DNA of 64,000 nt from Cyclobacteriaceae bacterium (GCA_016787645.1 JAEUUF010000022.1:558001-622000), one strand, 5' to 3'. Shown: positions 1-8,725, counted from the stretch's first letter. Made by a program: numbers and translations. Notes: generated by a model from the letters alone, not told the origin.

Positions 1-135
1 GAAGACTACATCGGATGAGGAAAGCTGGTCAGTCGCACTCTGGAGACTCTCTGCGGATGAAATGAAATTCACACCGCCAAATTTCTCCCGACATTCGGCG
101 ACCTGGTCATTCGTACCAATAATGAGGAGCTTCAT
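1..135 (-). CDS. Start of an unidentified protein, cut by the window edge
   Basis: An ATG at 133-135 opens 45 codons on the minus strand that stay open to base 1. The product starts MKLLIIGTNDQVAECREKFG, which looks like a beta strand followed by a helix, as at the N-terminus of a nucleotide-binding or Rossmann-like fold, but the visible part is too short to assign a family. It diverges from the RidA gene at 207, and a full TAnnTTTG element lies upstream at 186-193 on the same strand. That it is a real gene is inferred from the promoter, the open frame and the sensible amino-acid composition. Confidence 0.6.
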   Translation of the reverse strand, partial: MKLLIIGTNDQVAECREKFGGVNFISSAESLQSATDQLSSSDVVF

Positions 136-185
136 GTGCCGAAAGCGATCATCGTTTTTTGTGCGCCAAAATTCAGATATTTGAT

Positions 186-193
186 CAAAAGTA
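186..193 (-). promoter_or_regulatory. TAnnTTTG promoter element for the leftmost minus-strand gene
   Basis: The minus strand reads TACTTTTG, an exact match to the Bacteroidota -7 element TAnnTTTG. It lies 50 bp upstream of the ATG at 135. Confidence 0.45.
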
Positions 194-206
194 CCACGAG
201 AATCAC

Positions 207-587
207 ATGGCTAAAAATGTAATCTTTTCGCCGGCCGCTCCTGCGCCCATCGGGCCGTACAGCCAGGCAATCCAGGTCAATAACCTGCTGTTTGTCTCTG
301 GTCAGATCGCCATTCAACAAGCGACGGGAACATTGGTTACCGGTACGATTGAAGAAGAGGCGAAGCAGGTGATGATGAACATTGCTGAAGTGTTGTCCGC
401 TGCACAATACAATTTCTCCCATGTGGTCAAGACTACCATCTTCCTCAAGGACATGAATAACTTCCCCAAGGTGAATGCTGTCTACGGATCCTATTTTGCC
501 AGCGAGCCTCCCGCCCGGGAAACCGTGGAGGTGAGTCGCCTGCCCAAGGATGTGAATGTGGAAATTTCCTGTATTGCCGTGAAGTGA
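207..587 (+). CDS. ridA: RidA family reactive-intermediate deaminase
   Basis: A 126-residue protein of the YjgF/RidA family. Characterised members hydrolyse reactive enamines and imines released by PLP enzymes such as threonine dehydratase, in the cytoplasm as trimers. The length is canonical. Family residues are visible: GPYSQA at 16-21, the substrate-carboxylate Arg in PPARETVEV (R104) and the Glu near the C-terminus (E119 in VNVEIS). The ATG at 207 is chosen because MAKNVIFSPAAPAPIGPYSQ matches the normal N-terminus; an upstream in-frame ATG at 159 would add 16 atypical residues. The stop overlaps the next start by 4 bp (GTGA), so the two genes are probably cotranscribed. Confidence 0.93.
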   Translation: MAKNVIFSPAAPAPIGPYSQAIQVNNLLFVSGQIAIQQATGTLVTGTIEEEAKQVMMNIAEVLSAAQYNFSHVVKTTIFLKDMNNFPKVNAVYGSYFASEPPARETVEVSRLPKDVNVEISCIAVK

Positions 588-1048
588 TCTCCCTGCTGCC
601 TTCCTTCCGGGAAACGCTGGTGCTTCGGTGGAATGCGCGCGATACCTACGAACGACTGGCAGCCAGCACCAGTAACAAACCATTTCTCCAGGGCGATGAG
701 CAAGAACTGCTTTTCAGCGGATGGGTATTGCCTGAGCGCATGCGCCTCTCCTTGCGAAGCCGAAGACCTACCCATTATGCACCCCTGGTCATCGGCCGCC
801 TGGAAGCAACCTCATCCGGCTGCCTGCTGTTGTTGAACTATACCCTATTCCCCACCACCCGGGTACTGGTTCAGCTTTGGTCTGTGTTCATTGCGCTCAG
901 CGCAGCGATTGCCTATTATCAGCTCAAGAACCCCTACTACCTTTCGGGTGGCGCCCTGCTTCTTGCCGCCATCTACTTTATCGTGTGGTCCAACTTTCAG
1001 CTTCAATTGCGCCCACTCCGTGAAGCGATTCATCGCGTCGTTGCGTAA
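584..1048 (+). CDS. Hypothetical membrane protein with two transmembrane helices
   Basis: A 154-residue protein with no family I recognise. Residues about 1-80 are soluble and Arg-rich. Two hydrophobic segments follow (VLVQLWSVFIALSAAIAYY and YLSGGALLLAAIYFIVW), then a short tail, so it is probably an inner-membrane protein with a cytoplasmic N-terminal domain. The start is a GTG at 584 that overlaps the RidA stop by 4 bp, indicating translational coupling. The next gene, gltX, has its own promoter inside and just after the end of this frame. Function unknown. Confidence 0.6.
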   Translation: MISLLPSFRETLVLRWNARDTYERLAASTSNKPFLQGDEQELLFSGWVLPERMRLSLRSRRPTHYAPLVIGRLEATSSGCLLLLNYTLFPTTRVLVQLWSVFIALSAAIAYYQLKNPYYLSGGALLLAAIYFIVWSNFQLQLRPLREAIHRVVA

Positions 1049-1058
1049 GTGAAATTCG

Positions 1059-1066
1059 TACCTTTG
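1059..1066 (+). promoter_or_regulatory. TAnnTTTG promoter element of gltX
   Basis: TACCTTTG matches the Bacteroidota -7 consensus exactly and ends 15 bp before the gltX ATG at 1082. It argues against the alternative in-frame GTG start at 1049, which would lie upstream of the element. Confidence 0.55.
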
Positions 1067-1081
1067 GGTTCAGCCCTTTGT

Positions 1082-2602
1082 ATGAACGTTCGCGTCCGCT
1101 TTGCCCCCAGTCCCACCGGAGCCCTCCACATCGGCGGTGTCCGGACTGCGCTCTATAACTTTCTGCTGGCTCGCCAGACCGGTGGCACCATGATCCTCCG
1201 TATTGAAGACACTGATCAGAATCGGTATGTGCCCGGTGCCGAAGAGTATATCCTTCAATCACTCGCCTGGGCTGGGATCAAAATTGACGAAGGCGTTGGC
1301 CCCGGAGGCCCGCATGCGCCCTATCGCCAATCCGAGCGAAAAGCTATTTACCAAAAGCACGCCAGGGAGTTGGTAGACTTGGGGCATGCCTACTACGCAT
1401 TCGATACAGAAGCAGACCTCGAGGCCATGCGCCAGCGTACGCCCAATGCCCAATACGACAGCACCACGCGCCTCCAGATGAAAAACTCGCTCTCCTTGCC
1501 AAAGGAGGAAGTACAAAAGCTTCTGACATCCGAGCCTTACGTTATCCGGCTGAAAATACCATCCAACGAAGAAATTCATTTGAATGACCTTATTCGCGGC
1601 GAAGTGAAGGTCCATTCCTCGCAACTCGATGACAAGGTCCTCATGAAATCGGATGGCATGCCAACCTACCACCTCGCAAATGTGGTAGACGACTTCTTGA
1701 TGCAAATCTCCCACGTCATCCGCGGGGAGGAGTGGCTACCCTCGGCGCCTCATCATGTGTTGCTGTACCGGTTCTTCGGTTGGTCAAACGTGATGCCGCG
1801 CTTCGCACACCTCCCGCTATTGCTCAAACCCGATGGCAACGGCAAACTCAGTAAGCGCGATGCCGATCGAATGGGCTTCCCCATTTTCCCCTTGACCTGG
1901 ACCGATCCCCGAACCGGCGAAACATCGAAGGGATTTCGAGAAAGCGGGTACTTGCCTGAGGCGATGATCAACTTCCTGGCCTTACTGGGATGGAATCCCG
2001 GCACCACGCAGGAGATTTTTTCATTGAATGAACTGATCCAATCATTTTCCCTGGAACGTGTTGGAAAGGCCGGGGCCAAATTCGACATCCAAAAGGCACA
2101 ATGGTTCAACCAACAGTACTTGCGAGCCCTCTCCCCTGAGATCTTATCCGGCTACCTGCTGGACTCCCTGAAGAAAGAAGGCTTTGCCTGTACGCCGGAC
2201 CGGGCCCTGAAGATTGTCGCAGCACTGAAAGACCGCGTCACTTATCCACAGGATTTTTGGGAGCAGGGCAGACTCTTTTTTGCTGCGCCGGATGCCTTTG
2301 ATTCTTCCGCCGTCGGCAAGAAATGGACCTCCGACGCTGTTAAAGTACTACACGAATACGAGCAGAAAGTAAAGTCAGCCCCGGCATTGTCGGCAAACGA
2401 TGCCAAATTAATGCTGGAAGAAATCTGCGCGGCGATGGGCATCAAGCCGGGGCAGGTTTTGGCGGCCCTTCGAATTTCTCTCACCGGTGGAATGAGTGGC
2501 CCCGATCTGATGCAAACAATTGAAATTCTCGGGGGAATGGAAACCGCCCTGCGTATCCAGACCGCCTTAAAGCAACTCGCTGTACCTACTTCAAACGTAT
2601 GA
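1082..2602 (+). CDS. gltX: Glutamyl-tRNA synthetase
   Basis: A 506-residue class I aminoacyl-tRNA synthetase that charges tRNA-Glu with glutamate in the cytoplasm. The N-terminus RFAPSPTGALHIGGVR carries the HIGH-type signature at 16-19, and GKLSKRD near residues 254-260 is the KMSKS-type loop. The Rossmann catalytic domain is followed by the helical anticodon-binding half (about 330-506). A 25-residue insert rich in Pro and Thr directly follows KLSKRDADR; I recall similar inserts from Bacteroidota GluRS. The start at 1082 is fixed by the conserved N-terminus and by the promoter at 1059-1066. The stop overlaps the start of the next small gene by 4 bp (ATGA). Confidence 0.97.
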   Translation: MNVRVRFAPSPTGALHIGGVRTALYNFLLARQTGGTMILRIEDTDQNRYVPGAEEYILQSLAWAGIKIDEGVGPGGPHAPYRQSERKAIYQKHARELVDLGHAYYAFDTEADLEAMRQRTPNAQYDSTTRLQMKNSLSLPKEEVQKLLTSEPYVIRLKIPSNEEIHLNDLIRGEVKVHSSQLDDKVLMKSDGMPTYHLANVVDDFLMQISHVIRGEEWLPSAPHHVLLYRFFGWSNVMPRFAHLPLLLKPDGNGKLSKRDADRMGFPIFPLTWTDPRTGETSKGFRESGYLPEAMINFLALLGWNPGTTQEIFSLNELIQSFSLERVGKAGAKFDIQKAQWFNQQYLRALSPEILSGYLLDSLKKEGFACTPDRALKIVAALKDRVTYPQDFWEQGRLFFAAPDAFDSSAVGKKWTSDAVKVLHEYEQKVKSAPALSANDAKLMLEEICAAMGIKPGQVLAALRISLTGGMSGPDLMQTIEILGGMETALRIQTALKQLAVPTSNV

Positions 2603-2811
2603 CCAAGAGGAAATCGAAACCCGCTCGCAAGCCACGCGTTCATAAGAACCTGAGCGGCCTCGAAGTCTCCATTGATCCGTTTGGCGAAATCAAGTCAAGC
2701 ATGAACATTGAGAAGATCAACTCATTTCTCGATGAACACGTCGAAGACAAGAAGTTGATTGAGCAACGTGAGCACGATGAGAAGAAGAAGCGACCTAAAA
2801 AAAGTAAGTAA
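2599..2811 (+). CDS. Small basic hypothetical protein
   Basis: A 70-residue, strongly charged protein with a Lys/Arg-rich N-terminus (MTKRKSKPARKPRVHKNL), a central amphipathic region containing DPFGEIKSSMNIEKINSFLD, and a Lys-rich C-terminus. I do not recognise a family. It overlaps gltX by 4 bp and precedes the AIM24-like gene by 17 bp, so it should be translated from the gltX message. The charge pattern would suit nucleic-acid or ribosome binding, but that is only inference from composition. Confidence 0.7.
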   Translation: MTKRKSKPARKPRVHKNLSGLEVSIDPFGEIKSSMNIEKINSFLDEHVEDKKLIEQREHDEKKKRPKKSK

Positions 2812-2828
2812 CCAGCATTCATTAAGTT

Positions 2829-3599
2829 ATGAGTTCACACGTCATTGACTATCAGATCAAGGGGGAATCCATCCAGATTGTGGAGGTGGAATTGGACCCT
2901 ATGGAAACGGTCATCGCCGAGGCCGGAGCAATGCTTTTCATGGAGGAAGGCATTCAATTCGAAGCCAAGATGGGCGATGGCTCAGTACCCAACCAAGGGC
3001 TGTTTGATAAGTTAATCTCCGCGGGTAGCCGGGTCCTGACCGGTGAGTCGCTATTCATGACGCATTTTACCAACCGCGGAAACAAGAAGGCCAAAGTAGG
3101 ATTTTCCGCTCCTTATCCGGGCACGGTGATTCCCATTGACCTTGCCACCAGTCGCAACAATGAATTGATTGTGCAGAAAGATGGTTTTCTCTGTGCGGCC
3201 TTCGGCACCAAACTGAGTATCGTTTTCAACAAAAAAATCGGGGCCGGTCTCGTGGGTGGAGAAGGTTTCATTCTTGAAAAACTTTCTGGAGACGGCAAAG
3301 CATTCGTTCATGCCGGGGGTACCGTTATCGAACGAACGCTCAACAACGAAACACTGCGTGTAGACACAGGCTGCGTGGTGGCCTTTGAATCTCAAATTGA
3401 CTTTGATGTTGAAACCGCGGGAAGTCTTCGCTCCATGATTTTTGGCGGGGAGGGCATTTTTCTCGCCACCCTTCGAGGCTCCGGCAAAGTTTGGCTCCAG
3501 TCCATGCCCATACGGAAACTGGTACAGGCACTGTCCCCCTATGGATCAAATCGCCGGAAAGAAGCCAGCTCACTCATCGGCGGGTTCTTTGAGAGTTAG
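2829..3599 (+). CDS. AIM24/TIGR00266 family protein
   Basis: A 256-residue protein of the AIM24 (TIGR00266) family, named after a yeast mitochondrial protein. The bacterial role is not defined. The fold is a beta-rich trimeric barrel related to tryptophan-RNA-attenuator-like proteins. Family hallmarks are visible: [20 protein letters not shown] near the N-terminus, the Gly-rich middle ([20 protein letters not shown]) and [20 protein letters not shown] near the C-terminus. There is no signal peptide. It is the last gene of the gltX run. Its 3' end overlaps the convergent methyltransferase gene by 30 bp. Confidence 0.9.
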   Translation: MSSHVIDYQIKGESIQIVEVELDPMETVIAEAGAMLFMEEGIQFEAKMGDGSVPNQGLFDKLISAGSRVLTGESLFMTHFTNRGNKKAKVGFSAPYPGTVIPIDLATSRNNELIVQKDGFLCAAFGTKLSIVFNKKIGAGLVGGEGFILEKLSGDGKAFVHAGGTVIERTLNNETLRVDTGCVVAFESQIDFDVETAGSLRSMIFGGEGIFLATLRGSGKVWLQSMPIRKLVQALSPYGSNRRKEASSLIGGFFES

Positions 3600-4181
3600 A
3601 CGTCCGGTGATCCTGGACCAGCGCGGAACCAGTGCGGGAACCTCCTTCCGGTAATCAAGGTAGCGTTGTCCGAATTCCAGGATCATCTTTCTTTCTTCAA
3701 GGTAGATGCCAATGGGGAGGTAGATGAACGCGCAACCACAACTGACCAGCGTGGGCTGATTGGGGATGAAAAGAAAGAATCCGATCAGGATAAGAATGAG
3801 TCCCGAGTAGATGGGATGTCGGATCCAGGTCAATACACCATGAAGGCGTAAGGAATTCACTTCCGGTTCAAATCCAAGAAATGCCTTCAACCGATACTGA
3901 CGAAAAGAAACCTGGATGAGCATAACGCCAAATGTGGTAAATACCAGGCTCAGAAAACGCACCACTCCACCACGTTCAAAATAGTAAGCTGATTCAATGC
4001 TGCCATTCATAATGAGCAGCACCACCAATCCAACACTGGAGACAAGCGTATAACCCAGCCGGTAAAACCTGAACGCACTCCCAAGAACTTGTTGCGCACC
4101 CTTCTTCACCGCCATCGAAGCCAGCAGACTGTGCAGCAGAAAATAAACCAGCCAGCCCGCCACGAGTGACACGTAATTCAT
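3570..4181 (-). CDS. Isoprenylcysteine/phospholipid methyltransferase-like membrane protein
   Basis: A 203-residue integral membrane protein with about five hydrophobic segments. The C-terminal part carries the ICMT/PEMT-type signature ([20 protein letters not shown], then [21 protein letters not shown]), in which R-HP-Y and the EE-x9-Y patterns bind S-adenosylmethionine in characterised relatives. The N-terminus resembles NnrU-like membrane proteins. The methyl acceptor is unknown; a lipid or small molecule is possible. A near-consensus TATCTTTA element lies about 10 bp upstream on the minus strand. The last 30 bp are read convergently with the AIM24-like gene. Confidence 0.78.
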   Translation of the reverse strand: MNYVSLVAGWLVYFLLHSLLASMAVKKGAQQVLGSAFRFYRLGYTLVSSVGLVVLLIMNGSIESAYYFERGGVVRFLSLVFTTFGVMLIQVSFRQYRLKAFLGFEPEVNSLRLHGVLTWIRHPIYSGLILILIGFFLFIPNQPTLVSCGCAFIYLPIGIYLEERKMILEFGQRYLDYRKEVPALVPRWSRITGRLTLKEPADE

Positions 4182-4226
4182 ACGGTTAAAGATAGCTCAT
4201 TTGACAAAGGTCTCCTGATAACTGAG

Positions 4227-4234
4227 TATTTTTG
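4227..4234 (+). promoter_or_regulatory. TAnnTTTG promoter element
   Basis: TATTTTTG matches the consensus exactly and lies 30 bp upstream of the dehydrogenase ATG at 4265. Confidence 0.5.
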
Positions 4235-4264
4235 GAAGGCTACGGCTGATCAATTCCTACTTGT

Positions 4265-5476
4265 ATGAAAACCATTACCATCGGGTTGATAAGGGAGGGG
4301 CGCATCCCTCCTGACAAACGGGTTCCCTTCACACCGTTGCAGGCGGAAGAGATTGTGCAGCGATTTCCAAATGTTATCTTGCTTTGCCAGACAAGCCCAG
4401 TCCGTTGCTACAAAGACGAAGAATACCAGGAATTGGGTATTCCCGTAGTTTCCAACGTCACCGATTGTGATATCCTGATGGGAATCAAGGAAGTTCAAAT
4501 TCCCGATCTCATCGCCAACAAGACCTACCTCTTCTTCTCTCACACTTTGAAGAAGCAGCCTTACAACCGCAAGCTGCTTCAGGAAATATTGAAAAAGAAG
4601 ATCCGTCTAATTGATTACGAAACCTTGAAAGATTCCCAGGGAAACCGTCTTGTGGCATTCGGACGATTCGCCGGCATTGTGGGGGCTTACAACGGTCTGC
4701 TCACGTATGGAAAGCGGTTCAATTTATTTTCACTGCGCCGCGCCTTTGAATGTTTTGACATCAACGACCTAAAATTGGAATTGCGCAAAGCAACACTGCC
4801 TCCCATCAAAATCGCCCTCACCGGGGCCGGTAGGGTCGCCAAAGGTGCAATGGAAACTCTTGACACAGCTGGCATTCGTAAAGTAAGTCCTGCAGAATAC
4901 CTCACCCGGGATTTTGATGAGCCGGTTTATGTTCAACTGGGCAGCGCCGACTATCATGTCCGGAAAGAAGGGGGTCATTTCAACCGCGATGAATTCCACC
5001 GGGAACCCGAACGGTATGCTTCTACCTTTGGCGAGTTTACCAAAGTGACCGACCTGCTCCTGGCCGGTGCCTTCTGGAATCCCAAAGCCCCCGTGCTCTT
5101 TACTGAAGACAGCATGAAGTCTGCCGATTTCCGCATCAAAGTGATCGCGGACATTACCTGCGACATCAATGGCTCAGTGCCCAGCACCAAGCACGCCACC
5201 TCGATCGACGATCCGTTGTATGACTATAACCCCGACACGAAGGAACTTCACCCACCACTGAGTCATCCCGATCATGTTACGGTGATGGCCATTGACAACC
5301 TGCCCTGCGAGCTTCCCCGCAGTGCTTCGGAGGAATTTGGACATGATCTGATTGACCGTATACTTCGCCCACTCCTGCTTGAAGATCCGGAGGGCATCAT
5401 TGCCCGTGCCACCATTGCGGAAAACGGCGACCTTACTTCCCATTTTGAATATTTGCGTGACTACGTTTCCCCATAG
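4265..5476 (+). CDS. Saccharopine/alanine dehydrogenase-like NAD(P)-dependent oxidoreductase
   Basis: A 403-residue cytoplasmic enzyme of the LYS1 (saccharopine dehydrogenase, lysine-forming) and alanine dehydrogenase/PNT superfamily. The N-terminal half (about 1-135) begins TIGLIREGRIPPDKRVPFTP, equivalent to the KEIKxxExRVAxTP start of the family, with EEYQELGIPVV and LFFSHTLKKQPYNR following. A Rossmann nucleotide site is seen at about 180-200 (IALTGAGRVAKGAMETL). The C-terminal part carries DITCDINGSVPSTKHATSID. Whether it acts in lysine or alanine metabolism cannot be decided from sequence alone. It has its own promoter and is followed after 28 bp by an exporter gene. Confidence 0.85.
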   Translation: MKTITIGLIREGRIPPDKRVPFTPLQAEEIVQRFPNVILLCQTSPVRCYKDEEYQELGIPVVSNVTDCDILMGIKEVQIPDLIANKTYLFFSHTLKKQPYNRKLLQEILKKKIRLIDYETLKDSQGNRLVAFGRFAGIVGAYNGLLTYGKRFNLFSLRRAFECFDINDLKLELRKATLPPIKIALTGAGRVAKGAMETLDTAGIRKVSPAEYLTRDFDEPVYVQLGSADYHVRKEGGHFNRDEFHREPERYASTFGEFTKVTDLLLAGAFWNPKAPVLFTEDSMKSADFRIKVIADITCDINGSVPSTKHATSIDDPLYDYNPDTKELHPPLSHPDHVTVMAIDNLPCELPRSASEEFGHDLIDRILRPLLLEDPEGIIARATIAENGDLTSHFEYLRDYVSP

Positions 5477-5504
5477 TTCCATCCCTTGCTGACGGACTGA
5501 GCTT

Positions 5505-6392
5505 ATGATGCCCCCGTCGTTGACCTTTCGCTACCTGGCAACCGGGTTCCTGTTTGCTATCCTTTGGTCTTCAGCGTCTTCGGCCGGAAAAATTGGTCTT
5601 GAATCCGCTGGTGGACTGGTCCTGTTTACTATCCGTTTCCTGATCGCTGGTATGTTGCTGCTGTCCTGGTCAATCGGGATCCAACGGGACCGCATTCCAC
5701 GTGGCAGAGAGTGGATGCATCTCTTCATCTTTGGTGCCTTTAACACCAGCCTTTACCTGGGTGTGTTTATCATTGCGCTCGAAGAGGTGACTGCCGGTGT
5801 CACCTCCATCGCATTAGCCCTCAACCCGCTGCTCATTGGTGCCATGACGGCACTCGTATTGCGCGTAAAGGTTTCGTCGATGCAATGGGTTAGCATAAGC
5901 CTGGGAATAGCCGGAGTTGCTATCGTTTCTTATCCCTTGTTGATACACAGTTATGCCACACCGCTTGGACTGGTGCTCATGGCCAGTTGCATGGTGGCCT
6001 ATTCGTTCAGTTCGGTATACTATGCCCGGGTTCAATGGACATTGTCGCGCACGGCGATCAATGGCTGGCAGGTATTGATGGGTGGACTGTTGTTGCTGCC
6101 GTTTGCGGTCTTGTTTCCACAGCGCGAAAATCACTTCGATGGTCGATTCTGGGCCAGCGTTTTTTGGCTGGTTGTTCCTGTCTCTGTGGGAGCCGTGCAA
6201 CTTTGGCTCTACCTGTTAAAGGTGGACGCGGTGAGGGCTTCGCTGTGGCTGTTTCTCTGCCCCATTTTCGGCCTTACCTTCGCCGCCGTGCTGCTCAACG
6301 AGCCGATCAGTGGATATACGGTAGGAGGAACATTCCTTGTGCTCGTCGCGCTATTTCTAGGGCAACGCTATTCATCCCCGAAAACCGCCTGA
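5505..6392 (+). CDS. DMT (EamA) family transporter
   Basis: A 295-residue protein with ten predicted transmembrane helices arranged as two EamA repeats of five. The first ends around residue 140 (WVSISLGIAGVAIVSYPLLI) and the second ends with FLVLVALFLGQRYSS. EamA carriers export metabolites or amino acids across the inner membrane; the substrate cannot be read from sequence. Two ATGs sit side by side at 5505 and 5508, and either could be used. It probably shares the promoter of the upstream dehydrogenase gene (28 bp gap), so export of an amino-acid-related compound is a reasonable guess. Confidence 0.88.
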   Translation: MMPPSLTFRYLATGFLFAILWSSASSAGKIGLESAGGLVLFTIRFLIAGMLLLSWSIGIQRDRIPRGREWMHLFIFGAFNTSLYLGVFIIALEEVTAGVTSIALALNPLLIGAMTALVLRVKVSSMQWVSISLGIAGVAIVSYPLLIHSYATPLGLVLMASCMVAYSFSSVYYARVQWTLSRTAINGWQVLMGGLLLLPFAVLFPQRENHFDGRFWASVFWLVVPVSVGAVQLWLYLLKVDAVRASLWLFLCPIFGLTFAAVLLNEPISGYTVGGTFLVLVALFLGQRYSSPKTA

Positions 6393-6421
6393 ACAGTCTT
6401 TGTAATGCCTTGCTGGCGCAC

Positions 6422-6429
6422 TACTTTTG
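6422..6429 (+). promoter_or_regulatory. TAnnTTTG element abutting a start codon
   Basis: TACTTTTG matches the consensus but ends only 3 bp before the ATG at 6433. If it is functional, the transcript would be leaderless. It also explains an in-frame TTG at 6427 that could be mistaken for a start. Confidence 0.3.
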
Positions 6430-6432
6430 AAC

Positions 6433-6738
6433 ATGCTGATTTACAACGTCACGAGCGGAGTCGACAAAAGCATTGAACAAGAGTGGCTGGTATGGATGAA
6501 AGAAGTCCACATCCCCCACGTCATGAAGACCCAGATGTTCATGGGGTACCGCATGTATCGGGTGCTTGCCGCCGGTGAGGACGACACCGTGTCATACGCC
6601 ATTCAGTACCAGGCCAAATCCATCAGCCAGGTTGAGCAATACCTGGAGAAATTTGCTCCCGCTTTACGCGAAGATGTAAAGAAGAAGTTCGGTGAGAAAG
6701 TAGCCTCGTTCAGAACCTTGCTGGAAGAAGTGGGATGA
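6433..6738 (+). CDS. DUF4286 family protein
   Basis: A 101-residue protein matching DUF4286 by its characteristic beginning MLIYNVTSGVDKSIEQEWLVWM and the following HIPHVMKTQMFMGYRMYRVL. The family is a small ferredoxin-like alpha/beta fold widespread in Bacteroidota, with no known function. The ATG at 6433 fits the family start better than the TTG two codons earlier, which is part of a promoter-like element. It ends 7 bp from the convergent DUF202 gene. Confidence 0.88.
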   Translation: MLIYNVTSGVDKSIEQEWLVWMKEVHIPHVMKTQMFMGYRMYRVLAAGEDDTVSYAIQYQAKSISQVEQYLEKFAPALREDVKKKFGEKVASFRTLLEEVG

Positions 6739-6745
6739 CCCCTAA

Positions 6746-7174
6746 TCAGAGATTGAAGAGTACGATAATCAGCAGGGTGAACGTGAATGCAAGAACCAGG
6801 TAGGACTGTATCTCCGATACAGAGTACGAGAGTTCCGGATAATACTTGCCCAACCGTTTCCAGTTCTTCCTATGCTGTAGCGTAGCCTGGAACAAGCCAA
6901 GAAATCCTACGAAAATGAGAAACGGGCCAATGACCAGCCCATTAAAATAATGTGACAACGGTTCATCCCCCTGGGACACCCGATCATAGTAAAAGCGGTA
7001 GGCGGTAAATCCGAGGGCAATAAAGGTAATCGCCGTGCGCAGCCAGGCCAGCTGAAGGCGTTCGAGCGCCAACCTCACTCGTTCAAATCCAAGCTCTTTT
7101 CTTCCCTTCTTGAATTCCTTCTTCTGGAGTTCTTCAGGGGTGCGGGACTTGTCTTCGATTTCCGGTTGTTCCAT
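6746..7174 (-). CDS. DUF202 (YidH-type) membrane protein
   Basis: A 142-residue inner-membrane protein. After a charged cytoplasmic N-terminus (about 1-38) comes the DUF202 signature LALERLQLAWLRTAITFIALGFTAYRF, where the A-x-E-R-x-x-L-A-x-x-R-T pattern is diagnostic. Two further helices follow (VIGPFLIFVGFLGLFQATL and YLVLAFTFTLLIIVLFNL). The family role is unknown; E. coli YidH is a distant relative. It is a single gene, divergent from the dioxygenase-like gene. Confidence 0.88.
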   Translation of the reverse strand: MEQPEIEDKSRTPEELQKKEFKKGRKELGFERVRLALERLQLAWLRTAITFIALGFTAYRFYYDRVSQGDEPLSHYFNGLVIGPFLIFVGFLGLFQATLQHRKNWKRLGKYYPELSYSVSEIQSYLVLAFTFTLLIIVLFNL

Positions 7175-7268
7175 AATAGGCTCAATTTATTGGAAATTCC
7201 TGAATCCTGCAGGTTGAGCATCTTCGGGCCTGCAAATTCCGTATATGGAAAGAAACGACCGCCGCAAG

Positions 7269-7871
7269 ATGTCCAGGCTATTTTCATTCCTCCTCCTTCT
7301 TGCCCCTATACCCCTACAGGCTCAAAAATCCCTGGGCCCTTGCGAGGCCTGCGAACTGATGTTTCAAGAAATGCCTGCGCGCTTGAGTTGGTCCACGCAA
7401 ATCTCTGATGCCGCTGAACCCGGCGAGGCCCTGACTATTAGCGGCACCATCTACAAACCTGACGGAAAAACGCCAGCGGCCGGCATCATTCTTTATGTAT
7501 ACCACACCGATGAACGTGGCTACTACTCCCCGGCGAAAGGACAGACTTCAAGCCATCGTCATGGTCATCTTCGGGGGTGGATGAAAACAGACACGCAGGG
7601 TCGCTACCGGTTTACGACCATTCGGCCAGGTGCGTATCCCAGTCGTCGCGCCGCACAACATATTCATCCGATCCTCCTCGAACCGTCCGGGCAATACTAT
7701 TATATCGATGAATATTTGTTTGATGATGATCCGTTGCTGACCGCGGATGAGCGCAGTCGCCAGGAAAAAAGAGGCGGAAGCGGCATCATCCACCTGACTA
7801 AAAATCAACAAGGGGTATGGGAGGGAACTCGCGATATTATATTGGGAAGCAACGTTCCGGGCTACCGTTGA
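7269..7871 (+). CDS. Secreted intradiol ring-cleavage dioxygenase-like protein
   Basis: A 200-residue exported protein with signal peptide MSRLFSFLLLLAPIPLQAQ followed by one beta-sandwich domain of the intradiol (catechol/protocatechuate) dioxygenase superfamily. The expected iron ligands are visible: Tyr in DERGYYSP, Tyr in RPGAYPSR and both His of QHIHPIL, with RYRFTTIRPG before them. Known members use Fe(III) to open catechol rings; secreted homologues are less well understood. An ATG eight codons upstream (7245) is in frame, but the start at 7269 gives the better signal peptide. A secreted beta-propeller gene follows after 2 bp. There are few catechol-pathway clues nearby, so the substrate is open. 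Confidence 0.82.
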   Translation: MSRLFSFLLLLAPIPLQAQKSLGPCEACELMFQEMPARLSWSTQISDAAEPGEALTISGTIYKPDGKTPAAGIILYVYHTDERGYYSPAKGQTSSHRHGHLRGWMKTDTQGRYRFTTIRPGAYPSRRAAQHIHPILLEPSGQYYYIDEYLFDDDPLLTADERSRQEKRGGSGIIHLTKNQQGVWEGTRDIILGSNVPGYR

Positions 7872-7873
7872 TT

Positions 7874-8725
7874 ATGAAATATCTGGCAAGTCTCCTTTTT
7901 CTCGCCGTGGGTATCACTCCACTTCAGGCACATCCCGGCGTCGGCATTCTGCAGGACAAAAAGGGCAACGTGTATTACACCGATCTCAAGCAGGTTTGGA
8001 AAATCACACCGGCTGGACAGAAATCCGTTGCCGTACCCAATGTGCATACCCATGAACTTTACATTGATGACCAGGATAATGTGTATGGGGAACATCTTTG
8101 GTACAATGGAGAACAGAAAGACACGTGGGGCTACTACGTATGGAGGCTGTCTCCTTCCGGCCGGGTAGAAAAGGTCATTCCCGATACGGAGGGGTTCATG
8201 GAGAACTATAGCTTCGTCAGAGACCACTTTGGAAATATGTATTGGGCAGACCGGTCCAAACCCTGTCAGACCGTGGTGAAAAAGAAAGCTGACAACACCG
8301 TTTCTCCGATCACACGACAATGCTTCGAGAACATCCGCAAGATTGAAATCCTGCCGGACGGATCGGTGTTTCTCATCGACTTCCAGGATCTGAAAAAAAT
8401 TGATTCCCGTGGCAATGTGACTACAGTGGCTCCCAAGATTGCCAACAAGCGATGGACCACCTCCACCCCGGACAATCAAAACTCCGTGATGGGGATTTGG
8501 TCAGATCCTGCAGGGAACCTTTATGCCGCCGTTTCCAGTGAGCGATTGGTAAAGAAGTTTGGTTCAGATGGAAAAGAACAAGTCGTTTACAAGACCTCAT
8601 TTCCATGGAATCCTTCCGGGGGGATGATTGATTCGAGTGGCAATCTGTGGATTCTGGAGTACAACGCGATCAACTCTGTTCGCGTAGAGCGTATCAGCAA
8701 AGACAATCAATCGACGGTTTACTGA
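7874..8725 (+). CDS. Secreted beta-propeller (NHL/SMP-30-like) protein
   Basis: A 283-residue exported protein. A signal peptide (MKYLASLLFLAVGITPLQA) is followed by repeats ending in motifs such as DKKGNVYYTD, DDQDNVYGEH, DHFGNMYWAD, DPAGNLYAAV and DSSGNLWILE, spaced as in NHL or SMP-30/gluconolactonase propellers. The ATG at 7874 is used because it gives the signal peptide; it lies 2 bp after the dioxygenase-like stop, so the two are one transcription unit. A periplasmic lactonase or sugar-binding role is possible, but catalytic residues cannot be assigned. The 3' end overlaps the convergent acetyltransferase gene by 7 bp. Confidence 0.8.
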   Translation: MKYLASLLFLAVGITPLQAHPGVGILQDKKGNVYYTDLKQVWKITPAGQKSVAVPNVHTHELYIDDQDNVYGEHLWYNGEQKDTWGYYVWRLSPSGRVEKVIPDTEGFMENYSFVRDHFGNMYWADRSKPCQTVVKKKADNTVSPITRQCFENIRKIEILPDGSVFLIDFQDLKKIDSRGNVTTVAPKIANKRWTTSTPDNQNSVMGIWSDPAGNLYAAVSSERLVKKFGSDGKEQVVYKTSFPWNPSGGMIDSSGNLWILEYNAINSVRVERISKDNQSTVY

